DNA of 31,699 nt, from positions 1 to 31,699 of the forward strand of contig CAJUMS010000025.1 in NCBI GenBank assembly GCA_910587465.1, written 5' to 3'. Source of the stretch: an uncultured Oscillospiraceae bacterium (GTDB lineage: Bacteria > Bacillota > Clostridia > Oscillospirales > Ruminococcaceae). Under the pieces are notes generated by a model. It did no database searches. It was not told the origin of the DNA and saw nothing but the letters and a program-made list of their open reading frames with translations. The position numbers and the translations under genes were made by a program. Below are positions 16,470-24,824 of the stretch, in pieces. Each line of letters begins with the position of its first letter. Position 1 is the stretch's first letter.

Positions 16470-16724
16470 ATGACTGAATTGAACGAGTTGACCGAAACAA
16501 AACGTTTATGCGATATTGCGGTGGGAGAAAACGCGGTTGTCGAGCGACTTACGATACACGGCTCTATGCGGAGGCGAATGTTGGATATAGGATTATGCGA
16601 CGGAACTGTCGTCGAATGCGTCGGGAGAAGTCCAATGGGTGACCCGAGCGCCTATCTTATACGCGGCGCGGTGATAGCTATCCGCGACTGCGACAGCCGC
16701 TGTGTTATAGTGAGGGGGATATAA
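16470..16724 (+). CDS. feoA: FeoA family ferrous iron transport protein
   Basis: 84 aa, SH3-like FeoA domain. RRRMLDIGLCDGTVVECVG and the C-terminal IRGAVIAIRD fit the family's beta-barrel signature. FeoA interacts with FeoB at the cytoplasmic membrane to support Fe(II) uptake. GGGTGAG precedes the ATG, and the stop abuts the feoB start, so the pair is co-translated. A TATAAT at 16429-16434 may be the promoter, with a poor -35 element. No clear Fur or DtxR box was found. Confidence 0.88.
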   Translation: MTELNELTETKRLCDIAVGENAVVERLTIHGSMRRRMLDIGLCDGTVVECVGRSPMGDPSAYLIRGAVIAIRDCDSRCVIVRGI

Positions 16725-18044
16725 ATGGGCTTGACCGCTAAATCCACGGGCAGCGGCGTGCTGTCCTCCGATATACACGTCGAAAAAGGCAATCCCGACG
16801 ATAGGGTGATAGTTATCGCGGGTAATCCCAACGTCGGCAAGAGCACCGTTTTCAACGGATTGACCGGACTTCATCAGCACACGGGCAACTGGCCCGGAAA
16901 AACCGTCTCCATAGCGCAGGGAGCGTGCAAAGGACGGGAATTTTCCTATGTACTGGTGGACGTTCCCGGGACGTATTCACTGCTTGCGCACTCCGTCGAG
17001 GAAGAGGTTGCGCGGAACTTTATCTGTTTTGGAAAACCCGACGCGGCTGTCGTAGTCTGCGACGCGACTTGCCTTGAACGCAGTCTTAACCTTGCCTTGC
17101 AGGTAATGGAAATATGTCCGAAAACGCTTATCTGCGTAAATCTGCTTGACGAAGCAAAGCGAAAGAATATCCATATCGACCTCGGAAAGCTTGAGAAATG
17201 TCTGGGAGTGCCTGTTGTGGGAACGTCAGCGCATAAAAAATCATCGCTGAAAAAAATTACCGACAAGCTTGACGAACTGTGCGGCGGAAAGATCATACCC
17301 GAACCTCGGCAACTGCGCTACATAAAGCCGATAGAACAGGCGGTGTCGATAGTCGAGCCGATAATGAAAAAACATCTTGGAAACGTTATCTCCGCGCGCT
17401 GGCTCGCTTTAAGAATTATTGACAACGACAGCTTACTCGCTGAGGAGATAGAGCGCTTTTTCGGAAAAAATCCGAATGATATCTCCGAGGTCTCGGAGAC
17501 CGTCGAGAGCGCGAAAAGTCTGCTAGCAGAAAACGGCATAACCTCCGACTGCCTTAAAGACAGGATAGTCTCCTGCATACTGCTCAACGCAGAGGAGGTA
17601 TGCGACGAGTGCGCATGCTGCGAAGGCTGCCGGATGGCGTTTTCCCGCGCCGATAAGATACTCACGAGCCGCGCCTTCGGCTATCCGATAATGCTGCTTA
17701 TGCTGCTGATGATCTTCTGGATAACGATAGTCGGCGCAAATTATCCGAGCGAGCTGCTTAGCACCGCACTCTTTTGGCTTGGCGACAGACTCAGCGAGCT
17801 AATTACCTATCTGAAAGCTCCCGAGTGGCTTAACGGGCTGCTTATCGACGGCGCATATCGTGTGCTGGCATGGGTCGTAGCGGTCATGCTGCCGCCTATG
17901 GCGATATTCTTCCCGATGTTTACCCTTCTTGAGGATCTCGGGTATCTGCCGCGTGTCGCTTATAATCTCGATAAGCCGTTTTGTAAGTGTAAGGCTTGCG
18001 GGAAACAGTCGCTTACTATGTGTATAGACACTATAAGTTTGTAA
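16725..18044 (+). pseudogene. feoB: FeoB ferrous iron transporter, truncated by island insertion
   Basis: Reads as FeoB for about 433 residues, then six unrelated residues (IDTISL) and a stop; intact FeoB proteins are usually 650-770 aa. Present: the G-protein domain (GNPNVGKST about 33-41; DVPGTYS; NLLDEAKRK), the GDI helical domain, a Cys cluster (CDECACCEGC), the first membrane helices and the start of the first Gate motif region (LPRVAYNLDKPF, CKACGKQSLTMC). The family sequence continues TMCMGFGCNA, but here TMC is followed by ATA instead of ATG at 18024-18026. The rest of the Gate/transmembrane region is missing, so iron transport should be lost. GAGGGGG precedes the ATG. The break coincides with the serine recombinase gene next to it. 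Confidence 0.88.
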
Positions 18045-18050
18045 CTACTC
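18012..18050. other. Candidate attachment junction (attL) of the island in feoB
   Basis: FeoB coding sequence ends near 18023-18026 within CTTACTATGTGTAT. The junction is an imperfect palindrome, TATGTGT-ATAG-ACACTATA, the sort of inverted layout expected when recombinase half-sites meet. The recombinase gene ends at 18067, only tens of bases away, as is usual for serine integrases. Exact crossover bases cannot be set without the empty site. Confidence 0.5.
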
Positions 18051-18066
18051 CGCAAAATAAAAGCGT

Positions 18067-19461
18067 TCAAATACGCCACTGAATTTTTACTTCTCCGCTT
18101 TTTCTAATGACTATCTTCCGAATTACCGAGGAAACGTACATTCTCCCCGCGGTGACGTCGGAAACACCGAGGAATTCCTTGTATCGCACGATATTCTCAA
18201 TCCATGCTGAACGCTTGTTGACGGGAAATTTTGGCAGCTCGTCGAGCTGTTTTTCAAGGAGCGCCTTCTCTGTTTCCAGTTCCCGAAGCCTGCCCGTTAC
18301 GCTTTCAAGGGGTATATCCGCCGCCTGATACAAGTCGATAAGCCTGTCGGAGCTTGCCGTTATCTCGGCAAGCCTTTTTTCAATCACAGCTCGGCGGTCG
18401 TCAGTAACGTTTTCGGGAATGTCCTCTAGTATCATGGACGGGACAAGCACCACCTTGGATATCTCATCAATAACGAATTTGTCAAGCTCGTCAATCTTCA
18501 AATTCGGGTTCTTACAGTCGGGGTCGGTTATGTACTTCTTGTTGGACTTAGCTCGGGAATAGCACTTGTAATAGCCATGATTGCCGTGATAGCGTGTTCC
18601 GCAGTTACCGCAGTACACAAGCCCCGACAACAGGAACCCCGCGCGGAACGGTGTCTTCTGCCCCTCTGCGGCGTTCCGCGAGCTTAACAGCGACTGTACC
18701 TCATAGAACAGCCCCTCGTCGATTATCGGCGTATGCTCGCCGTTGTACTCCATTCCGTTGAACTTCACCATGCCGATATATATGCTGTTCTTGAGGACGT
18801 TGTAAACTAACGTGTGATTCGTCCAGCCGCCGTATTTATCATGCATGGAGCGCTGTATTGAGTGAACGCTCTCGCCGTTCTTAAAACGTTCGTAAACCTC
18901 TTGTACCTGCATAGCGCCGAATTCGTTAACGACGAGATGACCGTCAACATAATCGTAACCTGTAGGAGCGTTCCCGCCGCCATGGAATAATCCGCTTTTG
19001 GCACGCCCTATCCTACCCATTGTAAAGCGCTCGGTTATCTGATCCTTTTCAAGCTGCGCGAACACCGAGAGTATGCCGATCATGGCTTTTCCGAACGGAG
19101 TACCCGTGTCGAAGTTTTCGCACACCGACACAAAACTCACGCCATGCTTGTTGAACACGTCCTCGATAAGGTACAGCGTATCCTTTTGCGAACGCGAGAG
19201 TCTGTCAAGCTTATACACGACCACCGTGCCGAACCTGCCGCGCTCAACGTCTCCTAAAAGCGACCGCAGCGCGGGGCGCTCCAGCGTTCCTCCCGAGAAG
19301 CCAGGATCAATAAACATCACGGGCTTGCTCCAACCTTTAGCCTTACAAAACGCTTCCAGACGTTCGCGCTGCTCGTCAATCGAGTAGTTCTCGATCTGAT
19401 TTTCCGTTGATACGCGGCAGTAACAGGCTACCGTTTCAGGGAGTTTTTTTGTATTTGCCAT
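18067..19461 (-). CDS. Large serine recombinase (site-specific integrase)
   Basis: 464 aa. The N-terminal resolvase catalytic domain begins VACYCRVSTENQ with nucleophile Ser about residue 18 and includes YKLDRLSRSQKDT; the recombinase domain follows (APTGYDYVDGHLVVNE, NSIYIGMVKFNG), then a zinc ribbon (CGNCGTRYH...YYKCYSRAK...DCKNPN) and a coiled-coil-forming tail. Proteins of this kind integrate and excise phages or conjugative elements at att sites. ATG 19461 has AAGGTG close upstream; the longer frame to 19578 has no RBS and AT-rich content, so it is rejected. It looks intact, unlike most genes around it, and ends beside the feoB junction, which makes it the likely integrase of this island. 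Confidence 0.92.
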   Translation of the reverse strand: MANTKKLPETVACYCRVSTENQIENYSIDEQRERLEAFCKAKGWSKPVMFIDPGFSGGTLERPALRSLLGDVERGRFGTVVVYKLDRLSRSQKDTLYLIEDVFNKHGVSFVSVCENFDTGTPFGKAMIGILSVFAQLEKDQITERFTMGRIGRAKSGLFHGGGNAPTGYDYVDGHLVVNEFGAMQVQEVYERFKNGESVHSIQRSMHDKYGGWTNHTLVYNVLKNSIYIGMVKFNGMEYNGEHTPIIDEGLFYEVQSLLSSRNAAEGQKTPFRAGFLLSGLVYCGNCGTRYHGNHGYYKCYSRAKSNKKYITDPDCKNPNLKIDELDKFVIDEISKVVLVPSMILEDIPENVTDDRRAVIEKRLAEITASSDRLIDLYQAADIPLESVTGRLRELETEKALLEKQLDELPKFPVNKRSAWIENIVRYKEFLGVSDVTAGRMYVSSVIRKIVIRKSGEVKIQWRI

Positions 19462-19689
19462 ATTATCACCTTGATACTTTAAAAAAAATACCGACCATGT
19501 TGATATCGCCAAAAACGTGATCTTTCCGTTTTTCCCGAAATAATCGCGTTTTACACGCTTGTGATTTGATATTCTCAACCTGCCTTGATTTTTGATCGTG
19601 ACGGTAAATATTCCGTTTTTCTCAATATATGACAGTTAGCAGCGGGATATTTCGAGCGTATCACGACAATTGCAGTATGTGTGAGATTT

Positions 19690-20110
19690 TTGACGTCGAA
19701 CACAAACGGAACCGACGTGTCACCAAGCTCGTCAACGCGCTCCTGTGGAACAAGGCGGCGCACCAACCTATTTTATACACATTCTCGCCAATGCTCCGAC
19801 GTTGGAAATAACATAGGCATACTCGGTTCGCCTGTTTGCCTCGCGATAGTCGACCTCCTTGATCGCCTTTTCCTCATTGGCGATGTGCCGTTCAAGTTCT
19901 GACTGCTTTTCGTTAAGCTCGGGAGAATTAGGGTTTTGCACAAGCTGCGTGTTTACCTTTGCGAGTGCGTTCTGATAATGCGTCTGCTCCTTTTCGAGCT
20001 GCTTGCGCTCCTCCTCTGTATACTTAAACAGCTTTGACTCCTCGCGCAGGCGGATACGGACTTCCTTTTCCTCCTGCTTTTTGATTGCGTATTCGTTGGC
20101 GAGGGTTCTT
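19690..20110 (-). pseudogene. Remnant of a DUF4041 / T5orf172 (GIY-YIG-like) protein
   Basis: In one frame the charged helical DUF4041 part is readable (EYAIKKQEEKEVRIRLREE, then ELERHIANEEKAIKEVDYRE, ending YAYVISNVGA). The GIY-YIG-like part continues in two other frames (GENVYKIG, then RRLVPQERVDELGDTSVPFVFDV), so at least two frameshifts lie near 19760-19800. After FDV the family sequence is lost. Members occur in phages and mobile elements. The short ORF at 19575-19766 is only a piece of this. Confidence 0.65.
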
Positions 20111-20114
20111 TAAA

Positions 20115-20490
20115 TTTCTTATAGCTGCCAATAACCTTACCAACAACGCGCAGCCGCGTCACTTCCGCGCCGCCAAAGCACTGCGCGAGATAATCATCAT
20201 TAACCGAACGAAGCTTTATCCACGTCGGCGGGATTTGTGATAATCACAGGAATATATTCAATAACCTTGATGCCGGCGTATGCACCAAAACCAGCCGAAA
20301 CGCTCTCAAATACGGGAACTTTGTAGATGTTTTGGCTGCCTATGACCGCGGAGATGTTGGAGGATCCACAGGGTAAGTTGAAATCGTTTGATTTCAAGAT
20401 CAGTTAACTAGGATTTACATTTAATAATTTTGCCATATTTTCGAGGATAGGCAGCTTTATTTTCGCACCCATCTTAAAAGTGTCCACAAT
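20115..20490 (-). pseudogene. Remnant of an S24-family phage repressor (LexA/CI-like)
   Basis: Fragments in order: end of the helix-turn-helix region (IKLPILENMAKLLNVNPS followed by a stop where Trp is usual), the linker and start of the S24 peptidase domain (YKVPVFESVSAGFGAYA, IEYIPVIITNPADVD), then after a deletion and frame change the C-terminal end (EVTRLRVVGKVIGSYKKF). The catalytic Ser/Lys segment is missing. It probably once kept the integrated element silent. Confidence 0.65.
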
Positions 20491-20599
20491 ACCACCTCAC
20501 AAAAGAAAATAGGCGGAAACACATATCTCGGGCCGTACACCAGCCTCGAAGTCAAGGTCAACAGATCCGCGATAATGCTTGGAAATACAGGTTAAAATT

Positions 20600-20760
20600 T
20601 GAGGAGTATAAAACATTAACCCATTAACACTCATCAACAGGGACGGATAGCTTTATGCCGACAGCCGTGATGTGGCAAAAGCCATTGAAAGACAGCGTGG
20701 GAAAGCCTGTTCCGGAATAAGAAGTGATTGAAATGCCAGACAACACAAACGAGATTTAAC
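20600..20760 (+). pseudogene. Possible Rha-family phage regulator remnant
   Basis: A short frame reads YADSRDVAKAIERQ, like the DSR-x-VA motif at the start of Rha-type phage regulators, preceded in another frame by residues resembling the N-terminus (INTHQQG). It stops within about 25 residues. Further in-frame stops follow in the 20700-20850 stretch. Weak, based on one motif. Confidence 0.3.
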
Positions 20761-20852
20761 CAATCGAGTACACGGCGGAGCTTTGTTTCGAGATTAACGG
20801 TTGACAACTGTACAACCACCGAAGGCATACAATTGAACAAGGAGGTGTTTTT

Positions 20853-21056
20853 ATGCCAATGAGAGAGATCACGCTGGACGACGGCACGGTTTGCCGACGA
20901 ATGATAACCAACGTCCACCCCGACGGCACGGAGTTCCTGCCCGAAGAGTTCACGATCACGGGACGGAACGAGCAAGAGCGCCGCATACTTAGTTTAGCAC
21001 GCAGTATTATCAAGAACGGTATCGAACGCGAGGCGCGTGAAAAAGCTGCGAAGTGA
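20853..21056 (+). CDS. Small hypothetical protein of the mobile region
   Basis: 67 aa, MPMREITLDDGTVCRR at the start, then a charged helix (NEQERRILSLARSIIKNGIERE). No family recognised, no signal peptide or membrane helix. An excellent RBS (AAGGAGGTG) lies before the ATG, which supports real translation. It sits among degraded phage/ICE fragments on the plus strand. Confidence 0.5.
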   Translation: MPMREITLDDGTVCRRMITNVHPDGTEFLPEEFTITGRNEQERRILSLARSIIKNGIEREAREKAAK

Positions 21057-21093
21057 ATTCGCGAGGACGTATAAAAGGCGGACAAGACCTATA

Positions 21094-21219
21094 TTGAAAG
21101 ACTATAAGGTTTTTTCTAAAGGGCTTATTTGCAGAGGAAAACAATATGCCGAGAATACCGTTTTCGAGGAGCGCAGGATGTCCCAAATCTTCTCCCAACT
21201 TTTAACACAGCTCGAATAG
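21094..21219 (+). pseudogene. Possible DUF7666-like N-terminal fragment
   Basis: Starting from TTG 21094 the frame reads KDYKVFSKGLICRGKQYAEN, like the start of the small phage-associated DUF7666 proteins, then loses similarity and stops at 41 residues. No good RBS. Recognition is by eye on a short stretch. Confidence 0.3.
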
Positions 21220-21277
21220 GCCTGCATTTTTTTACTATTGCCAGCGTTATCGACATTTCAAAAATCACAACTGACAC

Positions 21278-21306
21278 TTGACTTTCCGATACAGTTGTAA
21301 TATAAT
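21278..21306 (+). promoter_or_regulatory. SigA-type promoter of the AraC regulator
   Basis: TTGACT (21278-21283), a 17-nt spacer, then TATAAT (21301-21306). The transcript would start about 21313, only about 14 nt before the ATG, so the leader is barely long enough for the AGAGGTG ribosome site. Confidence 0.65.
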
Positions 21307-21326
21307 GATTACAAGAGGTGAACGAA

Positions 21327-22157
21327 ATGCCCATAAAAATGAACAGCTTTATCTATCCATATACCGAACAGGTGAAAAATCTGCCCGTTTATCTAACGGG
21401 TATTGGCGGCAAAGAATGTCAGGAAAGCGTAAAACGCGCATGTGGAATGCCTCACGAGCAGATACTGTACTGCATAGGCGGCAGAGGATGTCTTAAATAT
21501 AGCGATGAGGCTATTGACATAGCTTCCGGGGATATTTTCTATATGCCGCGCGGAAAAGCTCACGAATACTTTCCTTACGAAAAGAAGTGGGAGGTTCGTT
21601 GGATAGTATTTGACGGCAACGGTATTGAGGGGCTTATGGAGGTGCTTGGTTTTAAAGAGCCTACGGTAGTCCACGCTGACGATCTGTCGGCTTTGCAAAA
21701 GCTGTTCGATAAAATTTTTATCACACTCAGAGCAGACAGAGTATTCGGTAACTATCTCTGTTCTGGTTTGACATATCAGTTTATAATGGAATTTCACCGT
21801 CTGTCACTTGATGTGTCCGTACCTAACGGGAACGTCAAAAACGAGATACTTATGTCTGCACTTAACTACATTGAGGTCAATTTGAAAACCGATTTTTCCA
21901 TAAGCGAGCTTGCTGCTGTAAGCGGTGTTTCTCAGCAATATCTCGGTAGAATTTTCAGACAGACAATGAACACGTCTCCCTCTGAGTATATAATTAAACT
22001 CCGAATAAGAGAAGCTATGCGCTTGCTTGCAGAAACCGACAAGAGTATTGCCGAAATATCACAGATATGCGGCTTTTCGAGTGCAGGGTATTTTTGCGCC
22101 GTTTTTAGAAAAACCGAAGGAATAACTCCAAGCGCATACAGAAACAGAAATAAATAA
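21327..22157 (+). CDS. AraC-family transcriptional regulator
   Basis: 276 aa. An N-terminal cupin-like ligand domain (about 1-150; ILYCIGGRGCLKYSDEAIDIASGDIFYMPRG is a typical AraC-binding strand set, read in two parts) is followed by a C-terminal double helix-turn-helix (about 175-275; FSISELAAVSGVSQQYLGRI, then SIAEISQICGFSSAGYFCAV and ITPSAYR). It probably responds to a small molecule, often a sugar in this family; the effector cannot be told. ATG 21327 is chosen over GTG 21318 because AGAGGTG then sits at proper distance. No transporter or enzyme gene adjoins it, so its target is unclear. Confidence 0.88.
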   Translation: MPIKMNSFIYPYTEQVKNLPVYLTGIGGKECQESVKRACGMPHEQILYCIGGRGCLKYSDEAIDIASGDIFYMPRGKAHEYFPYEKKWEVRWIVFDGNGIEGLMEVLGFKEPTVVHADDLSALQKLFDKIFITLRADRVFGNYLCSGLTYQFIMEFHRLSLDVSVPNGNVKNEILMSALNYIEVNLKTDFSISELAAVSGVSQQYLGRIFRQTMNTSPSEYIIKLRIREAMRLLAETDKSIAEISQICGFSSAGYFCAVFRKTEGITPSAYRNRNK

Positions 22158-22187
22158 CCGCCGAAAGGATGTGTGGTTACGAAGGGG

Positions 22188-22415
22188 GCGCTGATATGGG
22201 GAAACACAGACCATCAGGTGATGAAATGGTTTGCAAGCGCGAGGACTGGAGATAGTAGGACAGAATCATAATCGGTCATAAGGATAGCGCAAATCCAATT
22301 TGTCGCTATGTGTTGGCAAAAACACAGACAGAAGAATTTGCACAGAAATATATGGTGCGAGGCTTTCCGATAGAGTAATCCGTGCGATATATGATATCGT
22401 CGAAAAAATTTAAAA
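22188..22415 (+). pseudogene. Tyrosine integrase N-terminal remnant (Tn916-type)
   Basis: The frame from ATG 22197 reads GKHRPSGDEMVCKREDWR, two stops, then RIIIGHKDSANPICRYVLAK and TQTE, matching the AP2-like arm-binding domain of Tn916-type integrases. A following fragment in another frame (LSDRVIRAIYDIVEKI) resembles the core-binding domain. The catalytic domain is absent. It shows that a second, older mobile element once sat here. Confidence 0.55.
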
Positions 22416-22422
22416 TATCCTG

Positions 22423-22435
22423 TCACAAAATGTGA
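22423..22435. promoter_or_regulatory. Inverted repeat upstream of the sigma factor gene
   Basis: TCACA-AAA-TGTGA at 22423-22435 is a perfect palindrome about 36 bp before the sigma factor ATG. It could be an operator; no matching regulator was identified. Confidence 0.3.
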
Positions 22436-22470
22436 GCTGGGTTGTCTAATTAAATAGGAGGTAGAAAATT

Positions 22471-23322
22471 ATGGATAATTTAACAAATGAAGAACTATCG
22501 ATAATGATCGATAAAGCAGTTTCGGGGGACAAAAAATCTCTTGAAACGATTCTGCTTAGTGTACAAGATCTGGTGTTCAACCTTTCTCTGCGTATGCTCG
22601 GAACCTTTCAAGACGCGGAGGACGCATCGCAGGATATACTGTTGAAAATAATCACACACCTATCGTCATTTAAGAGCGAAAGCGCATTTTCAACATGGGT
22701 ATTCAGCATAGCCATGAACCATCTGAAAAACTATAAAAAACATATGTTCGCAAAATTCCCGCTTAGCTTTGAGTATTACGGAGACGACATACTGAACGGT
22801 AAAGTCGACGATGTTCCCGATTTGACACAAGACGTCGAAAAGGCGGTTCTCGCGGAGGAATTGAAAATGTCCTGCACCAATGTAATGCTGCAATGTCTTG
22901 ACGCGGAGAGCCGCTGCATTTTTATTCTTGGAACTATGTTCAAGGTGGACAGCCGTATTGCTGGTGATATTTTGGGCATTACACCTGAAGCATATCGTCA
23001 GAGACTTTCAAGAACACGTAAAAGGATGGCGGATTTTTTGAGCGAATACTGCGGCGAATACGGAAAGGGCACCTGCCGTTGTACAAACAGGGTAAATTAC
23101 GCTATTCAAAATCACAGAATATCCCCGAACCATTTGGATTTCACCGTAGCTAAGCAGGTGCCAATCGAAACAACAGTAAAGGTAAAGCGAGCTATGGAGA
23201 ACATTGATGATATCTCTCAAGAATTTTCTTACTGTAAGACATATAGATCTCCAGACAGTCTCAAAGAATTTATCGAGAACTTTTTGGACGGCACAAGCTT
23301 TTCCATTGTACGAAATGCATAG
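22471..23322 (+). CDS. ECF-like RNA polymerase sigma factor with Cys-containing C-terminal extension
   Basis: 283 aa. Sigma region 2 is at about 15-85 (LRMLGTFQDAEDASQDILLKI, then FSTWVFSIAMNHLKNY), region 4 at about 125-190 (SRCIFILGTMFKVDSRIAGDILGI, RQRLSRTRKRM). About 95 residues follow, beginning CGEYGKGTCRCTNRVNYAIQ, which a plain ECF factor lacks. Such tails in ECF factors often sense a signal or replace an anti-sigma factor, and the C-x-C group could bind metal. No anti-sigma gene is adjacent. AGGAGG precedes the ATG. It is followed 12 nt later by the DUF2461 gene, likely the same transcript. Confidence 0.82.
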   Translation: MDNLTNEELSIMIDKAVSGDKKSLETILLSVQDLVFNLSLRMLGTFQDAEDASQDILLKIITHLSSFKSESAFSTWVFSIAMNHLKNYKKHMFAKFPLSFEYYGDDILNGKVDDVPDLTQDVEKAVLAEELKMSCTNVMLQCLDAESRCIFILGTMFKVDSRIAGDILGITPEAYRQRLSRTRKRMADFLSEYCGEYGKGTCRCTNRVNYAIQNHRISPNHLDFTVAKQVPIETTVKVKRAMENIDDISQEFSYCKTYRSPDSLKEFIENFLDGTSFSIVRNA

Positions 23323-23334
23323 GAGGTTTTAGAG

Positions 23335-24018
23335 GTGAATACGAAAGCAATCTTAAAATATCTGACAGAATTAAGCGAAAACAATAACCGCGAATGGTAT
23401 CACGCCCATAAATCCGAATACAAAGAAGCCAATTCGGAATTTGAGTCTCTGGTTCAAGCACTTATTCTAAAAATAGGCGAATTTGACAGCAGCGTTATTA
23501 ATAATATTCCGAAAGAACTAACATTCAAGCTGAACCGCGACACTCGGTTCAGTCATGATAAATCACCGTATAATCCGGCTTTCCGCGCCCATATTTCTTC
23601 TATGGGCAAGATGCCGATTCCCGTAGGGTATTATTTTATGATAAAGCCCAATGATCAGTCTTTTATTGGTGGCGGCTTGTTTGCCGATATGTTTAAGGAC
23701 GCAACGGCAATGGTGCGGGAGCATATATCGCGAAACGGCGATGAATGGGAAAAGATTATTAATGGGTTGGATTTCCGTAAGAATTTCAAAGTACAAGGCG
23801 CATCTCTGAAGAATGTTCCCTCGGGATATGAAAAAGATCATCCGCAGGCGGAATACTTAAAATTTAAAAGTTGGTATCTGGAATATCCAATCAAGGATTC
23901 GGAGCTTGACGATGCGGAAGTGTTTCTTGCGCGGGCAACGGAGCTGTTTCGAATAATGAAGCCTTTTAATGATTATCTGAACGGGGCGCTTGCCAAATTT
24001 AAAATGCCGACAAGATAA
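23335..24018 (+). CDS. DUF2461 domain-containing protein
   Basis: 227 aa covering the whole DUF2461 family length. Typical stretches are NNREWYHAHKSEYKEA near the start, RDTRFSHDKSPYNPAFRAHI in the middle, YYFMIKPNDQSFIGGGL and the C-terminal LATRELF-like helix (FLARATELFRIMKPFNDYL). No biochemical function is established for the family. GTG start at 23335 with AGGAGG upstream, 12 nt after the sigma factor stop, suggests co-transcription. Appears intact. Confidence 0.8.
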   Translation: MNTKAILKYLTELSENNNREWYHAHKSEYKEANSEFESLVQALILKIGEFDSSVINNIPKELTFKLNRDTRFSHDKSPYNPAFRAHISSMGKMPIPVGYYFMIKPNDQSFIGGGLFADMFKDATAMVREHISRNGDEWEKIINGLDFRKNFKVQGASLKNVPSGYEKDHPQAEYLKFKSWYLEYPIKDSELDDAEVFLARATELFRIMKPFNDYLNGALAKFKMPTR

Positions 24019-24117
24019 CTCAATATTTATTGTGGACAGGCTCTAGTTCTTCCAAGTGAGGAGGATTTTATTAACATAGAAACCGATACGGCGCTTTAAA
24101 CAGTCAATCAGATAATT

Positions 24118-24456
24118 ATGAGCAATTTTGGCTGCTGCGCAGAAGAAATGCGAAAATTTGAAAATGTTCCCGATAATTTCGTATATTACATTATCGTATC
24201 AGACGATCATTATATTTTAAAATTATACAGAAACACGGAACGGCCCGACGACAACAAAGTCCGATTTGTAAATCAGCTTTTAATTCAGAATAATAATATT
24301 CCCTGCGCCGAACTAATTGCATATAGCCGAAACCATCAAATATCACCTACCAGTTATCTGTGTTGTCTGCCACGCAAAATACAAAAAATTGACAAGCAAA
24401 ATGCAAAAAACAAGCCGCCGAAAAAGAGAAAATCGGCGGCTTATCTATTGAACTGA
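24118..24456 (+). pseudogene. Aminoglycoside-phosphotransferase-like N-terminal fragment
   Basis: 112-residue frame. The first 75 or so residues (NFVYYIIVSDDHYILKLYRN, VRFVNQLLIQNNNIPCAELI) resemble the N-lobe of APH/choline-kinase-type phosphotransferases, with the Lys of the ATP site in YILKLYR. The catalytic loop and Mg-binding Asp of the C-lobe are missing; after ISPTSYLC the sequence is unrelated and basic. No RBS is visible. The fragment runs straight into a terminator hairpin. Not expected to be active. Confidence 0.4.
24412..24450 (+). terminator. Rho-independent terminator
   Basis: AAGCCGCCG (24412-24420) pairs over 9 bp with CGGCGGCTT (24434-24442) around a 13-nt A-rich loop, followed by ATCTATTG. 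The tract is A-rich before and T-containing after, so it may work in both directions. The roughly 240 bp after it hold no gene I can support. Confidence 0.55.
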
Positions 24457-24688
24457 CGGCTCTATAAAGCCAAATCTCAAAGTTGGCATTTGTACTTGTC
24501 GGGGAATCAGCGGCAAAATCCACGCATTGTTAAAAAATATTTTCTTTTTTGTGAATATTGCACAATTTCAGCCATTCGGCAGAAAATGCAAAATATGAGC
24601 TATAACATCGACCGTCCATCCATTCCCGAGGCACTTGTATCCTGATCGTTCAGTTATTAATTGTGCGGAGGTATGGGGGGCTAGAGAG

Positions 24689-24805
24689 ATGATACTTAAG
24701 GGCGTCAAGTTTGATGATTTGTCACTTCCAAGCAGATTTCTTTCGGATGGTTCATACTTAGAGGCGTGTGATAACTGTAAAGAAACATTTCGCGCTATAT
24801 TTTAA
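24689..24805 (+). CDS. Very small hypothetical ORF
   Basis: 38 codons from ATG 24689 to TAA 24805 (MILKGVKFDDLSLPSRFLSD...). A G-rich stretch lies upstream. It may be the leftover 5' end of a longer gene, since it lies in a region of broken genes directly before the disrupted immunity gene. No family recognised. Confidence 0.25.
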   Translation: MILKGVKFDDLSLPSRFLSDGSYLEACDNCKETFRAIF

Positions 24806-24824
24806 AAAATGAAGGGAGAACCTT

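Noticed and set aside
19462..19578. N-terminal extension of the serine recombinase by 39 codons
   Set aside because: No RBS before the upstream start and AT-rich noncoding character; ATG 19461 has a proper site and gives the family-typical start.
19575..19766. 63-aa ORF as an independent gene
   Set aside because: Its sequence matches the middle of a T5orf172-type domain continued from frameshifted neighbours, so it is a pseudogene fragment.
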